DNA of 45,461 nt from Ornithinibacillus scapharcae TW25 (lineage in GTDB: Bacteria; Bacillota; Bacilli; Bacillales; Amphibacillaceae), in NCBI RefSeq assembly GCF_000190475.1, contig NZ_AEWH01000039.1, positions 1 to 45,461 of the forward strand, in the 5' to 3' direction. Of the stretch, positions 18,006-27,314 are shown piece by piece. The position numbers were made by a program, and so were the translations under genes. Positions within the stretch are counted from its first letter, which is position 1, and each line of letters opens with the position of its first letter. Under the pieces are notes generated by a model. The model was not told the DNA's origin and did not search any database. It worked only from the letters and a program-made list of their open reading frames with translations.

Positions 18006-18803
18006 AACGTTCTATATCCGAGTAATTATCATCTAGTATAACAATTTCAACCCGTCTATTTTTGTCTCGATTGCTAGCACTATTATTAGGTGCCAATGGC
18101 TTTGTATCACTAAAACCAGTAATCGAGAACCTTTCTTCTTCCAAGTTATTTACTTCCACAAAGAATCTTACAACACTGCTTGCTCGAGCACCAGATAATT
18201 CCCAATTCGAAGGATATTGAAAGCTAGACATTGGTACATCATCTGTATGTCCCTCTACTTTAATATCGTTCGTAACTTGTGAAAGTAAGTCCCCAACCTT
18301 TGTTAAAAAAGGTAGAGCTTGTGGAAGGATTTCAGCTTCTCCCGAATTAAATAATATACTGTCTTGTAATACAAGCTCTACCCCTCGTTTAGTACGAGTA
18401 GCTGACACTACATTATTTAAATCATGCTCATCAAGGTATCCTTCAACCTCTTCCATTAAATTACTTAAAGAATCTTCTAATTGCCCGATTTCTGAATCTG
18501 TTTCTTCTTCCTGCTCGTTCTCTTCAATTCGCTCAGGTAAACCAAAATCATCTGATGATTCCCCATTTTCCTCTGAACCTATATTCTCACTTGGATTATC
18601 CATTGGAACTGGAGAAGGTGATAGATCGAAAATCATTCGGTTACGAAATGATTCTGAAATAGCATCAAATTTAGCCGCATCAATTTGGGACATAGAAAAT
18701 AATAATATGAAAAAACAAGGATTAATGTCACCATATCTGAATAGGTTACCATCCATCTAGGTGCTCCTTTATTCGTTTTTTTCCTTCTTTCCCTAGGCTT
18801 CAT
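18004..18803 (-). pseudogene. motS: Flagellar stator protein MotS (MotB family), frameshifted near the N-terminus
   Basis: MotS pairs with MotP as the sodium-driven stator of Bacillus flagella. From 18004 to about 18700 one frame encodes the OmpA-like peptidoglycan-binding domain (VEGHTDDVPM, NWELSGARA, DKNRRVEIVI). The expected N-terminus sits in another frame: ATG at 18803, a basic stretch, then W-M-V-T-Y-S-D-M-V-T-L-I-L-V-F-F with the ion-binding Asp at residue 23. One more A in the six-A run at 18710-18715 (T run on the coding strand) joins them to a normal 266-aa protein. The true start overlaps the end of motP by 11 bases, as expected for coupled stator genes. A linker rich in E and S separates membrane and OmpA domains. 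As read, a functional stator would not be made; an assembly error is the likelier explanation. Confidence 0.9.
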
Positions 18804-19614
18804 TTACGCCCTCCCCCACAAACGCAGAGTCATCCAGTCCCTTAGCTTTCTTCGTATGATAAGATAAAAAGGCACCTAATTTCTCTTCTAAAATTCGTGG
18901 ATTTTGACCAGATTGGACACCAATTACACCCTCGATAATAATTTGCTTGATAAAAATCTCTTCTTCTGTTTTATTTTCCAGTTTACTCGCCATTGGTATA
19001 AAAACTAGATTAGCTAGAACAGTTCCATATAATGTAGTTAATAGAGCTATTGCCATACTTGGTCCTAACGTAGCTGGGTCTTGTAAATTATTTAGCATTA
19101 AGACTAGTCCGATTAATGTTCCAATCATCCCCCAAGCTGGAGCATATTCACCGCACTTTTCAATAATTAATCGACCACGATAATGACGTTCTTCCATTGC
19201 AGTAATTTCTGCATTCATTATGTCATGTATGACCTCAGGTTCGATACCGTCAATTGCTAATAACATGCCATTCTTCAAAAATGGATCTTCAACGTCCTCA
19301 AGCTGATTTTCCAAAGCTAGAATACCTTCTCTTCTTGCACGCTCAGATAAACGGATAAAAAGGTTAATTAATTCTGGAAGTTTATGTTCATTATGGCTAA
19401 ATGACTCTTTCATCACTTTGCCTGTCAATTTGATTTGTTCTAAGTTGAAATTAATTAAAATTGAACCTATTACACCGCCAATAACAATTAGGATTGATGC
19501 GACGTCAAGAAAAGAGACAAAGCCTTCTGTTCCAGCATTGGTTAGTATCGCCATCATAATCATGATAAAACCTACAGTGATACCAATTGGAGTTAATAAA
19601 TCTCGTTTTCTCAT
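18793..19614 (-). CDS. motP: Flagellar stator protein MotP (MotA family)
   Basis: MotP forms the four-TM subunit of the sodium stator. The 273-aa protein has TM pairs near residues 7-25 and 33-53, a large cytoplasmic loop with the conserved charged region (RLSERARREGILALE), and a second TM pair from about 150-210 containing the proline-rich P-A-W-G-M-I-G-T-L-I-G-L motif. GGGAG is 5-6 bases before the ATG. It lies downstream of ccpA on the same strand, as in B. subtilis, where motPS is read from ccpA and limited by a stem-loop in between; a stem-loop is visible here at 19653-19679. Confidence 0.95.
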   Translation of the reverse strand: MRKRDLLTPIGITVGFIMIMMAILTNAGTEGFVSFLDVASILIVIGGVIGSILINFNLEQIKLTGKVMKESFSHNEHKLPELINLFIRLSERARREGILALENQLEDVEDPFLKNGMLLAIDGIEPEVIHDIMNAEITAMEERHYRGRLIIEKCGEYAPAWGMIGTLIGLVLMLNNLQDPATLGPSMAIALLTTLYGTVLANLVFIPMASKLENKTEEEIFIKQIIIEGVIGVQSGQNPRILEEKLGAFLSYHTKKAKGLDDSAFVGEGVNEA

Positions 19615-19652
19615 ACTCTCTCTCCCTAAATTTCCTACATAACATGTCTTTT

Positions 19653-19679
19653 AGGGAGGCAGTTCTTTTCCGCCTCCCT
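19653..19679 (-). promoter_or_regulatory. GC-rich stem-loop between ccpA and motP
   Basis: AGGGAGGC and GCCTCCCT form an 8-bp GC-rich stem with an 11-base loop, about 38 bases before motP. There is no T run after it on the minus strand (TAAAAGAC follows), so it is at best a weak terminator. A stem-loop in this position is reported to limit motPS readthrough from ccpA in B. subtilis. Confidence 0.6.
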
Positions 19680-19776
19680 TGAATTTTCCATGCTACGGTA
19701 CAGTTAACTGGCTATCAAACAATAATGGAATCAATATTGGAATTATATCCCTTTAATAATTATATCGACATCTAGA

Positions 19777-20772
19777 TTATTTAGTTGAATTTCTCTCTAT
19801 TAATCGGTGTGGCAAGATCACTTTCTTTTCTTCTACTTCTTCCTTATTCATGAACTTCGTTAACAATCTCATCGCAACTGCACCGATATCATACATTGGT
19901 TGTACAACAGTTGATAAGGTAGGTCGTACCATTGTGGCTAATCTTGTATTGTCAAAACCAAATACTTCAATATCTTCTGGTACGCTAAATCCTAAATCCT
20001 GTGCACCATGAATAACTCCTAGTGCAATTGCGTCAGAGGCAGCAAAAACCGCAGTTGGCTTGTCAGATAGTTGCATAAATCGTTGAACTGCTTGAATTCC
20101 TGAATCATAAGTGTAATCTCCATTTACAACATATTCGTCTACTACATTTATGGAGGATTCTTTTAATGCACGTAAATAGCCCTGATATTTTAATTCATTG
20201 ATGGTATACTCTTCCTTACCAGAGATGAAAGCTATTTTTTTATTTCCTTTATCAATTAATTGTTTTGTTGCCTCATATGCTGCCGCTTCATAATCAATAT
20301 TTACAGATGGAATCGAATCTGTTCCATCATAAGTTGCTGCTAGTACCACTGGAACAGAAGCGGTTGAGAATTGTTGAACATGTTCATCGGAAATATTTCC
20401 ACCCATAAAAATGATACCGTCTACTTGTTTTTCAAGCATTGTGTTAATTAGCTGTAGTTCTTTATCCTTATTTTGATCAGAGTTACTAAGAATAATGTTA
20501 TATTTATACATTGTCGCAATATCTTCAATACCACGAGCTAACTCCGCAAAAAATATACTAGATATATCTGGTATTATCGCACCTACCGTGGTTGTTTTTT
20601 TACTAGCTAATCCACGCGCAACTGCATTTGGTCGATATCCTAATCGTTCAATAGTTGCCAATACTTTCTTTCTCGTTGTTGGTTTTACATTTGGATTACC
20701 ATTCACAACACGTGATACCGTTGCCATGGATACGTTTGCTTCTCTTGCTACATCATAGATAGTTACTGTCAT
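19777..20772 (-). CDS. ccpA: Catabolite control protein A, LacI family
   Basis: CcpA is the global carbon regulator of Firmicutes; with HPr-Ser46-P it binds cre sites. The 331-aa protein has the LacI helix-turn-helix at residues 4-25 ([18 protein letters not shown]), the hinge helix ([11 protein letters not shown]), and a periplasmic-binding-like core with CcpA hallmarks. ATG at 20772 has AGGAGG 9 bases upstream; an in-frame TTG at 20778 lies inside that spacing. Its place between motPS and aroA matches B. subtilis and supports CcpA over other LacI regulators. Confidence 0.97.
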   Translation of the reverse strand: MTVTIYDVAREANVSMATVSRVVNGNPNVKPTTRKKVLATIERLGYRPNAVARGLASKKTTTVGAIIPDISSIFFAELARGIEDIATMYKYNIILSNSDQNKDKELQLINTMLEKQVDGIIFMGGNISDEHVQQFSTASVPVVLAATYDGTDSIPSVNIDYEAAAYEATKQLIDKGNKKIAFISGKEEYTINELKYQGYLRALKESSINVVDEYVVNGDYTYDSGIQAVQRFMQLSDKPTAVFAASDAIALGVIHGAQDLGFSVPEDIEVFGFDNTRLATMVRPTLSTVVQPMYDIGAVAMRLLTKFMNKEEVEEKKVILPHRLIERNSTK

Positions 20773-21150
20773 TATCAATTACCTCCTAGTTCCGAACTTA
20801 GAATAACTCATCTTGTTTGTACTACTTTAAAATTATTTCTACGTTAAAGAACTCTATTTTTATTGGTTTATACTTTTAAACATGGCACTCTCCACGTTTA
20901 TCTGTATTGGTCAAAACCCGCACTTTTGCATAGAAGATAGTTCTATATCTTTCATCCGCGTACTGTTTCTATTAATTATGATACTCTACCATCAAAAAAA
21001 ACACAAAAATAATTATTATCATTTCTAGTATTGGCTTTTCTCTAAACTATACAAATTAGTTTGCCGATAAACATTCATTCTTATCATAACTAGCAGTCAA
21101 AAAAATTAAGGGTCTGACTATAAAAAGTCATACCCCCTTCTAAATTATTT
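20773..21150. other. Intergenic region between ccpA and aroA
   Basis: These 378 bases hold the ccpA ribosome site at the left and the aroA terminator at the right (21099-21139). On the minus strand a TTGATG hexamer near 20993 could be a -35 of ccpA, but no good -10 follows at 17 bases. No gene or strong repeat was seen in the middle. Confidence 0.5.
21099..21139 (-). terminator. Terminator after aroA
   Basis: On the minus strand, AAGGGGGTATGACT pairs imperfectly with AGTCAGACCCTT, followed by TTTTTTT within AATTTTTTTG. It begins a few bases after the aroA stop. Confidence 0.7.
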
Positions 21151-22227
21151 TTATTTTATAGAAGTTGTAAATTTGGCGATTTCTTGGAGAAAGTTCTCAA
21201 ACATCGGAATATCCATTTGTTGTGCCGCATCAGACAATGCAACCGCAGGATCAGGATGAACCTCAGCCATAACTCCATCTGCTCCGATAGCTAAAGCTGC
21301 TTTTGCAGTAGGTATTAATAAATCTCTTCTGCCAGTTGAATGTGTAACATCTACCATGACAGGTAAATGGGTTTCTTGTTTTAGTATCGGCACAGCTGAA
21401 ATATCTAGGGTATTTCTAGTTGCTGTTTCATATGTTCTAATTCCTCGTTCACATAAAATAATATTTCCATTTCCTCGAGAAATAATATATTCAGCTGCAT
21501 TGATAAATTCGGAAATTGTAGCAGATAATCCACGTTTTAATAATACGGGTTTATCCACTTCCCCTGCTGCTTTTAATAATTCGAAATTCTGCATGTTACG
21601 TGCACCAATTTGTATAACATCTACATAATCCAAGGCCGTTTCAATATGAGCAGGATTAACAATCTCACTAATAACCGCTAAATCAAATTCATCAGCGACC
21701 TTACGCATAATTTGCAATCCCTCTATACCTAAACCTTGAAAATCATATGGTGAAGTTCTTGGCTTAAATGCCCCTCCTCGGAAGAACTTGATTCCATTTC
21801 TAGCAACCGCTTCTGCCACTTCTCTTACTTGTTCGTAGCTTTCTACAGCACATGGTCCCATCACTAAATGAGTATTTCCATCCCCAACTAACTGACCTTT
21901 CACATCAATGATTGTATTTTCGGGTTTTCGTTTTCTAGATACTAGTAATTCTTTACGATGGGTATCCTCTTGCAGCTCCAATCCAGCTTTAAATATTTCT
22001 TTAAAAATATGCTCAATAGTAGAATTATCAAATGGTCCATTGTTATATTCTATCAAGTGATCAAGCATCTGACGTTCTCTAACCGGATCATAACGCTTCA
22101 TGCCTTGCTTACTCTTTAATTGTCCAATTTGTTGAACAATAGCTGCTCGTAAATTCACAAGTTCTAGTAATTGTAAGTTTACATCATCTAATTTATGTCT
22201 TAACTGATCTAACTCGTTCAGATTCAT
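21151..22227 (-). CDS. aroA: Bifunctional chorismate mutase / DAHP synthase
   Basis: It catalyses the first committed step of the shikimate pathway (DAHP from PEP and erythrose-4-phosphate). Its fused N-terminal chorismate mutase gives feedback control by chorismate or prephenate, as in B. subtilis AroA. Residues about 1-85 are the AroQ-type mutase ([20 protein letters not shown]). Residues about 100-358 are DAHP synthase with the metal and PEP motifs [40 protein letters not shown] and [12 protein letters not shown]. The length of 358 aa fits. AGGAGGAG lies 7 bases upstream. It is monocistronic and divergent from the FtsA-like gene. Confidence 0.97.
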   Translation of the reverse strand: MNLNELDQLRHKLDDVNLQLLELVNLRAAIVQQIGQLKSKQGMKRYDPVRERQMLDHLIEYNNGPFDNSTIEHIFKEIFKAGLELQEDTHRKELLVSRKRKPENTIIDVKGQLVGDGNTHLVMGPCAVESYEQVREVAEAVARNGIKFFRGGAFKPRTSPYDFQGLGIEGLQIMRKVADEFDLAVISEIVNPAHIETALDYVDVIQIGARNMQNFELLKAAGEVDKPVLLKRGLSATISEFINAAEYIISRGNGNIILCERGIRTYETATRNTLDISAVPILKQETHLPVMVDVTHSTGRRDLLIPTAKAALAIGADGVMAEVHPDPAVALSDAAQQMDIPMFENFLQEIAKFTTSIK

Positions 22228-22417
22228 ATAATTCTCCTCCTAAAAGGGAAAAAAGCGTATTAACTATATTTTCTTCTACATAATTTGACACAATTATAGC
22301 TAATAATTTTCTCTTTGTCATCTTAAAGTTTATAATAATAGAGTAAATAAATGTTATTTAATGCTCAAGATACATATAAAACAAATTTCGGCATCATTTC
22401 TTTAGGGGGACATTTTC

Positions 22418-24550
22418 ATGATTGATGAACATATATTTGCATTAGATATAGGGACACGTTCTGTAACTGGAATCATTCTAAAGAAGGATGGTTCAACCTA
22501 TACCCTAGTTGATTATTGCATGATAGAACATGAAGTTAGAGCCATGCTAGATGGGCAAATACATCATGTCGAAGAAGTTGCGAAAGTAATCAATAAGGTT
22601 AAGGAAAAACTAGAAGCTAGTAATGGGCCATTACACAAAGTTTGTGTTGCTGCAGCAGGACGTTCATTAAAAACAATTACGTCCAGTGCATCCATCGAAT
22701 TAGGCCAAAAGCCTATTACAGAACATGAGACCATTAAACACTTAGAGCTTAGTGCTGTACATGCAGCTCAGCTAAAGCTTGTATCGGATGAGAAAAATCG
22801 AGATTTCTCCAATTACTATTGTGTGGGATATTCTGTTCTTCAATATACAATAGACAATGATAAAATAGGTTCACTAATTGATCAGAGTGGCCAGATGGCA
22901 ACAGTGGAAATTATTGCCACATTCTTACCTAAAGTTGTAGTCGAATCATTAATCTCTGCACTTAGCCGTGCTGGATTAGAAATGGACGCCCTAACGCTGG
23001 AGCCAATAGCTGCAATTCAAGTGTTAATTCCTGAGTCGATGAGAAGACTTAACGTTGCCTTAGTTGATATTGGAGCAGGTACGAGTGATATTGCCATTAC
23101 AAATTCTGGTACTGTTGTTGCTTATGGAATGGTTCCAGTCGCAGGAGATGAAATAACCGAGGCTGTTAGTGACAAATACTTATTAGATTTCCCTTTAGCA
23201 GAAGAAACAAAACGTGAGATAGTAAATAAAGGTGAAGCAACTGTAGCAGATATATTAGGTTTTGAATCTACCATTACCTATCAAGATTTAGTCCATGAGA
23301 TTGAAGAAAGCATTAACAAATTGGCTAACTCAATTGCCGAGGAAATATTATCATTAAACGGTACTCAACCAAAGGCTGTCATGCTCATCGGTGGTGGTAG
23401 CCAAACACCTGATTTTACGAAAAGACTAGCCGAAAGATTGCAATTACCAACAAACCGAGTTGCCATTCGTGACATAGATGCTGTTCAAGCACTTACCAAG
23501 ACAGATAATTTACCAAAGGGGCCAGATTTTGTTACTCCAATAGGAATAGCGATTGCCGCAAGACAAAATCCAATTCATTATCTATCGGTCGATGTGAACG
23601 GAAAGCCAATAAGAATGTTTGAAATGAAACAATTAACGATAGGAGATTGTCTAGTCCATGCTGGAATCGAAATTAAGAAATTCTACGGCAAGCCTGGCAT
23701 CGCTTCTATCATTACGCTTAATGGTAAACAAGTCACGCTACCCGGAGAATTTGGTCAAGCTCCTACAATTCTACTGAATAATGAAAAGGCTCATGTCGAT
23801 ACTCATATAAAAAATGGGGATAAAATTGAAATTCGAAAAGGAATCGATGGTACTCAACCTAAGATAAAACTTGGGGAATTACTTGGGGAAATACCACCAA
23901 TTAAGATTTTCTTTAATAATAAGCCCTACACATTAAAAACGTCTTACTTTGTACATAACACTATTAAAGATAATAACTATGTTGTACAAGATAAAGATGT
24001 AATTGAAATGAAAACACCGAAAACGATACAAGATTTTTTCACTTATGTTAGTTCAGAAAAGTTAGTAACACGTGAGAACTTTAAGGTATTTGTCAATAAC
24101 GAGAGTGTTAATCTAAGTCTTGCAGATACAAAAATAATGGTAAATGATGTTCCCGCTAATATGAACTATAAACTAAGACCAAATGATCAACTAAAGGTCA
24201 TTCCCAGCCAAGTTCCAACTGTAAAGACTTTATTGAAGGAATTAAACAAAGAATATTCACGAGAGATAAAGGTCCTATTTAACCAAGAGCCTATATCCAT
24301 TACACAAGAGAATTATATTGTAAAAAGAAACGGTTATCTGTTAGCTGAACATGATACACTCCATCCAAATGACCAAATCGAACTCAAAGATAAACCGAAT
24401 GAACCACTTATTTTTCAAGATGTATTTCGATTTGTGGATCTCGATTTATCAAATGCAAATGGAAAGTTCACATTGATGAAAAATGACCAACCAACAACTT
24501 TCTACGAACCAATCATTGGAGGAGACAGACTATCCATTGTTTGGGAGTAA
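22418..24550 (+). CDS. FtsA-like actin-family ATPase with a repetitive C-terminal half
   Basis: Residues 1-385 form an actin-like ATPase of the FtsA/PilM type. Phosphate 1 is FALDIGTRSVTG (7-18), phosphate 2 is LVDIGAGTSDIAI (215-227), and the adenosine motif is VMLIGGGSQTPDF (321-333). An FtsA-style inserted subdomain lies at about 85-165 (AAAGRSLKT to GQMATVEIIA). FtsA itself would end here with an amphipathic membrane helix. This protein instead continues for about 320 residues as five beta-rich units (about 388-475, 494-535, 552-597, 616-658 and 682-710). Each has an F/V-x-N-N/D element and three a later P-N-D-Q or G-D-K/R step. The unit fold is probably beta-grasp or SLBB-like, which is inference. 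There are no TM segments. The true ftsA lies elsewhere with ftsZ, so this is a paralogue. The role is unknown; envelope assembly or division scaffolding is plausible. AGGGGGA precedes ATG 22418. Confidence 0.88.
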   Translation: MIDEHIFALDIGTRSVTGIILKKDGSTYTLVDYCMIEHEVRAMLDGQIHHVEEVAKVINKVKEKLEASNGPLHKVCVAAAGRSLKTITSSASIELGQKPITEHETIKHLELSAVHAAQLKLVSDEKNRDFSNYYCVGYSVLQYTIDNDKIGSLIDQSGQMATVEIIATFLPKVVVESLISALSRAGLEMDALTLEPIAAIQVLIPESMRRLNVALVDIGAGTSDIAITNSGTVVAYGMVPVAGDEITEAVSDKYLLDFPLAEETKREIVNKGEATVADILGFESTITYQDLVHEIEESINKLANSIAEEILSLNGTQPKAVMLIGGGSQTPDFTKRLAERLQLPTNRVAIRDIDAVQALTKTDNLPKGPDFVTPIGIAIAARQNPIHYLSVDVNGKPIRMFEMKQLTIGDCLVHAGIEIKKFYGKPGIASIITLNGKQVTLPGEFGQAPTILLNNEKAHVDTHIKNGDKIEIRKGIDGTQPKIKLGELLGEIPPIKIFFNNKPYTLKTSYFVHNTIKDNNYVVQDKDVIEMKTPKTIQDFFTYVSSEKLVTRENFKVFVNNESVNLSLADTKIMVNDVPANMNYKLRPNDQLKVIPSQVPTVKTLLKELNKEYSREIKVLFNQEPISITQENYIVKRNGYLLAEHDTLHPNDQIELKDKPNEPLIFQDVFRFVDLDLSNANGKFTLMKNDQPTTFYEPIIGGDRLSIVWE

Positions 24551-24570
24551 TCCACTACACGCTTATGGAA

Positions 24571-24620
24571 AAAACAAGGATGCCAATTGGAGAACTTTCC
24601 AAAAGGCATCCTTGTTTTTT
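24571..24620. terminator. Terminator between the FtsA-like gene and ytxH
   Basis: AAAACAAGGATGCC and GGCATCCTTGTTTT form a 14-bp perfect outer stem with a smaller TTGGA/TCCAA stem in the loop. A and T runs on both sides suit both converging genes. Confidence 0.88.
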
Positions 24621-25003
24621 TATTGATCTTCAACAGAGACATCTTGATTCGTCACGGATTGTTGTGCGGAATCTTTTGTTCCATTGGAACGCATATCTTG
24701 TATTTTAGATTGGACATTAGAGGTAAGCTCTTGCGTTTTTTGCTTTAATTCTGTACCTTTTTCTGAAGCCATATCCATCCACTCTTGTCCTTTTGCTTGA
24801 GCGATATCCTTCCATTCTAAACCTTTAGTCTGTGCTATGTCTTTCCACTCCGATGCACGGTCTTTCACCTGTATTGCCCCTTGATTGATATCTTTTCTCA
24901 TTTCCTTCCCAGATTTCGGAGCAAATAATAAGGCTAGACTAGCTCCCACTGCTGCACCAATAATTGTACCTACTACAAAATTCTTACCACTATTATCAGA
25001 CAT
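24620..25003 (-). CDS. ytxH: YtxH-like general stress protein
   Basis: This small 127-aa protein begins with an N-terminal hydrophobic segment (GTIIGAAVGASLALLFAPKSG, about residues 12-32), the signature of the YtxH family. A hydrophilic helical tail follows with a near-repeat E-W-K-D-I-A-Q-(T/A)-K-G at about residues 52-71 and a third, looser copy (EWMDMASEKG). The family is stress-induced in B. subtilis (ytxGHJ); the biochemical role is unknown. It follows ytxG by 14 bases, and no ytxJ follows. It is probably membrane-anchored. Confidence 0.9.
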   Translation of the reverse strand: MSDNSGKNFVVGTIIGAAVGASLALLFAPKSGKEMRKDINQGAIQVKDRASEWKDIAQTKGLEWKDIAQAKGQEWMDMASEKGTELKQKTQELTSNVQSKIQDMRSNGTKDSAQQSVTNQDVSVEDQ

Positions 25004-25017
25004 ATAAATTCCTCCCT

Positions 25018-25419
25018 TTATTTTCTCTTTTTAAGTAAATCAAATAAGGCCGCACCCCATGTAACTGCCTGTGATGCCTTGTCTTGATTTTCAACAGCTG
25101 CTCTGGAAACACTTGAAGAAAATTGCTTCAATGTTATGTTGAAGTCTTTTACGGTTTCCCCTATACCTTTTACGCCATCAAACAGACCATCTAATTTGGC
25201 GGTTTTTTGATTAATATCATTCGCTAGGACGTTCGTCTTGTTCAGTAATTCCGTAGTTTCCTTTGTAATGCCTTGCATTTGCTTTTCTAAGCTCTCCAAT
25301 GTATTTGCTACGTTGTTAAGCGTTCTAGTTGAAGCTTTTAAAGTTTTTGCTAAGTATATTACTAGCACTGCAAAAGCAATAGCAGCAATTAGTGCAGCAA
25401 TGTATAATATTACTTCCAT
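25018..25419 (-). CDS. ytxG: DUF948 general stress protein YtxG
   Basis: An N-terminal membrane helix (EVILYIAALIAAIAFAVLVI, about residues 2-21) is followed by a coiled-coil-like chain typical of DUF948 (LESLEKQMQGITKETTELL, and so on). The length is 133-137 aa. Two starts are possible. ATG at 25431 abuts AAAGGA with no spacing. ATG at 25419 is 13 bases away and is preferred, though both spacings are poor. It is the first gene of ytxG-ytxH. In B. subtilis the operon is controlled by SigB and SigH; no clear SigB site was seen here. Confidence 0.88.
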   Translation of the reverse strand: MEVILYIAALIAAIAFAVLVIYLAKTLKASTRTLNNVANTLESLEKQMQGITKETTELLNKTNVLANDINQKTAKLDGLFDGVKGIGETVKDFNITLKQFSSSVSRAAVENQDKASQAVTWGAALFDLLKKRK

Positions 25420-25708
25420 TACAATGATCATTCCTTTCTATTATTTAAGAACACGAATTAGATGGGCTTGTACAATTAGTAAGAAAGGGAGCTTTCTTCT
25501 AATTGATAACAGCACGAAATTAGTTCTTGAAGTTTCTTTATTAGTATATCTCCATTATAGGGTTTTCTATCATAAATTTCGAACATTATGTAGCAGTTTT
25601 TGCCAACAGGCTCAATTTATTCCTATTTAAAGCTTGTATTCGTTAATCGTCTTTGAAAGGATTTTAAGTGTTAAAGAATAAATAAGAGAAAATACACTTA
25701 CCTATTGT

Positions 25709-25746
25709 AAAAAAAGTCTGCTAACATCCATTAGCAGACCTTTTTT
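25709..25746. terminator. Terminator after murC
   Basis: GTCTGCTAA and TTAGCAGAC form a 9-bp perfect stem with a 6-base loop, flanked by seven A and six T, so it can act on both strands. Confidence 0.88.
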
Positions 25747-25748
25747 AC

Positions 25749-27056
25749 TCAAGCATTTTCATGAGCTAGTTTTTTCTCATATTCTTGTTGGAATTTTTGA
25801 ATATCCCCAGCACCCATAAAGATTAAGACCGAATCATCATAGATTTTTAGGTTATCCACCTGCTCTAATTCTAATATCGAGCTGTTTGGAATAAGCTGTT
25901 GAAGATCTTCTATTGTTAATTGGCCACCATCTTCTCTTGCCGAACCAAAAATCTCACAGAGATATACTGTGTCCGCTTCTTTTAAGCTATCAGCAAATTC
26001 TTGTAAGAATGTTTTTGTTCTCGTAAACGTATGTGGTTGAAATATAGCAACAACATTTTTATCTGGGTATTTTTTGCGCGCAGATTCAATTGTTGCTGTA
26101 ATTTCTTTTGGATGATGCGCATAATCATCAATTACAACTTGATTATTTACTTTCTTTTCTGTAAAACGACGTTTAACGCCTTTAAAAGAACTAATATTCT
26201 TTATTTCTTCTGCTTCCATTCCTTCATATTGACAAATAGCTATTACGGAAAGAGCATTTAATATATGATGGTTTCCATACATAGGTATTGTAAATGTGTC
26301 ATAATAAGTATTTCGAACGAAAACATCAAATTCCGTACCAAATTCCGTTTCTTTCACGTTTTGGGCTTGGAAATCATTTGATGGCAGAAAACCATAGTAG
26401 ACAACAGGAACTTTTGCTTGAATTTGTTGAAGTTTTTCATCATCACCACAAGCAATAATACCCTTCTTTACATTATCAGCCATCGATTGAAAAGCATCAA
26501 AAACATCATTTATACTGGAGAAGTAATCCGGATGATCAAAATCAATATTCGTCATGATGGCATAATCTGGTTCATAACGAAGAAAATGTCTTCGGTATTC
26601 ACATGCCTCAAAAACGAAATAATTACTATCAACATGTCCTTTACCAGTACCATCACCTATTAAGTACGAAATAGGATAAACAGAATCCAAAACATGTGCG
26701 AGCAAACCAGTTGTTGAAGTTTTTCCATGCGCACCCGTTACTGCAATACTTGTGTACTGCTTTAGCCACTCACCCAGAAACTCATGATAACGGTAAAATA
26801 CTAATCCTAGACGTTTAGCTTCTTCAATTTCAATATGGTCATCTGGAAAAGCATTTCCTGCTATGATGGTAAGACCCTCTGTTATATTCTCTTTTGAAAA
26901 TGGCAAAACAGGTATGTTCTTTGATTCAAGAGCAGCCTGTGTAAAAAATCTTTTTTCTACATCTGAGCCTTGAACCTTTTCCCCAGAATCATGGAGAATT
27001 TGAGCTAATGCACTCATTCCAGTACCCTTAATACCAATAAAATGGTAAGTTGTCAT
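25749..27056 (-). CDS. murC: UDP-N-acetylmuramate--L-alanine ligase
   Basis: It adds the first amino acid, L-alanine, to UDP-MurNAc in cytoplasmic peptidoglycan precursor synthesis. The 435-aa protein has the N-terminal UDP-binding motif [11 protein letters not shown] (8-18), the ATP P-loop [10 protein letters not shown] (108-117), the DFDHPDYF block, and YAHHPKEI near residue 315 in the C-terminal domain. ATG 27056 follows GGAGG by 9 bases; an in-frame start at 27092 lacks a ribosome site. The ytxG-murC-sftA neighbourhood matches B. subtilis. Confidence 0.97.
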   Translation of the reverse strand: MTTYHFIGIKGTGMSALAQILHDSGEKVQGSDVEKRFFTQAALESKNIPVLPFSKENITEGLTIIAGNAFPDDHIEIEEAKRLGLVFYRYHEFLGEWLKQYTSIAVTGAHGKTSTTGLLAHVLDSVYPISYLIGDGTGKGHVDSNYFVFEACEYRRHFLRYEPDYAIMTNIDFDHPDYFSSINDVFDAFQSMADNVKKGIIACGDDEKLQQIQAKVPVVYYGFLPSNDFQAQNVKETEFGTEFDVFVRNTYYDTFTIPMYGNHHILNALSVIAICQYEGMEAEEIKNISSFKGVKRRFTEKKVNNQVVIDDYAHHPKEITATIESARKKYPDKNVVAIFQPHTFTRTKTFLQEFADSLKEADTVYLCEIFGSAREDGGQLTIEDLQQLIPNSSILELEQVDNLKIYDDSVLIFMGAGDIQKFQQEYEKKLAHENA

Positions 27057-27262
27057 AAAATAGAACCTCCAACTATATGTGTAAAGAAACACAACTTATG
27101 CTGTGTCCTCTCTTCTAGAGAAGATGAATGTACAAAATCATTAAGAGTGGTCATAAATCTTGTTTCACTTATTTACTGATACCAGCGAGATTTCACTACC
27201 AAGTGGAACAACAGCACAAATCGGTCTACAATATACAATAATAACTATAATAACATTAAGTA

Positions 27263-27270
27263 ATTATAAC
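27263..27270 (-). promoter_or_regulatory. Extended -10 promoter candidate for murC
   Basis: The minus strand reads TGTTATAAT, a perfect -10 with TGN extension. It would give murC an untranslated leader of about 200 bases, containing a CTTCT-AG-AGAAG hairpin near 27113-27124. Confidence 0.4.
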
Positions 27271-27314
27271 AAATCTTAAATAGCAATAAAATAGTAATTT
27301 GGTTGTGTCCTAAT

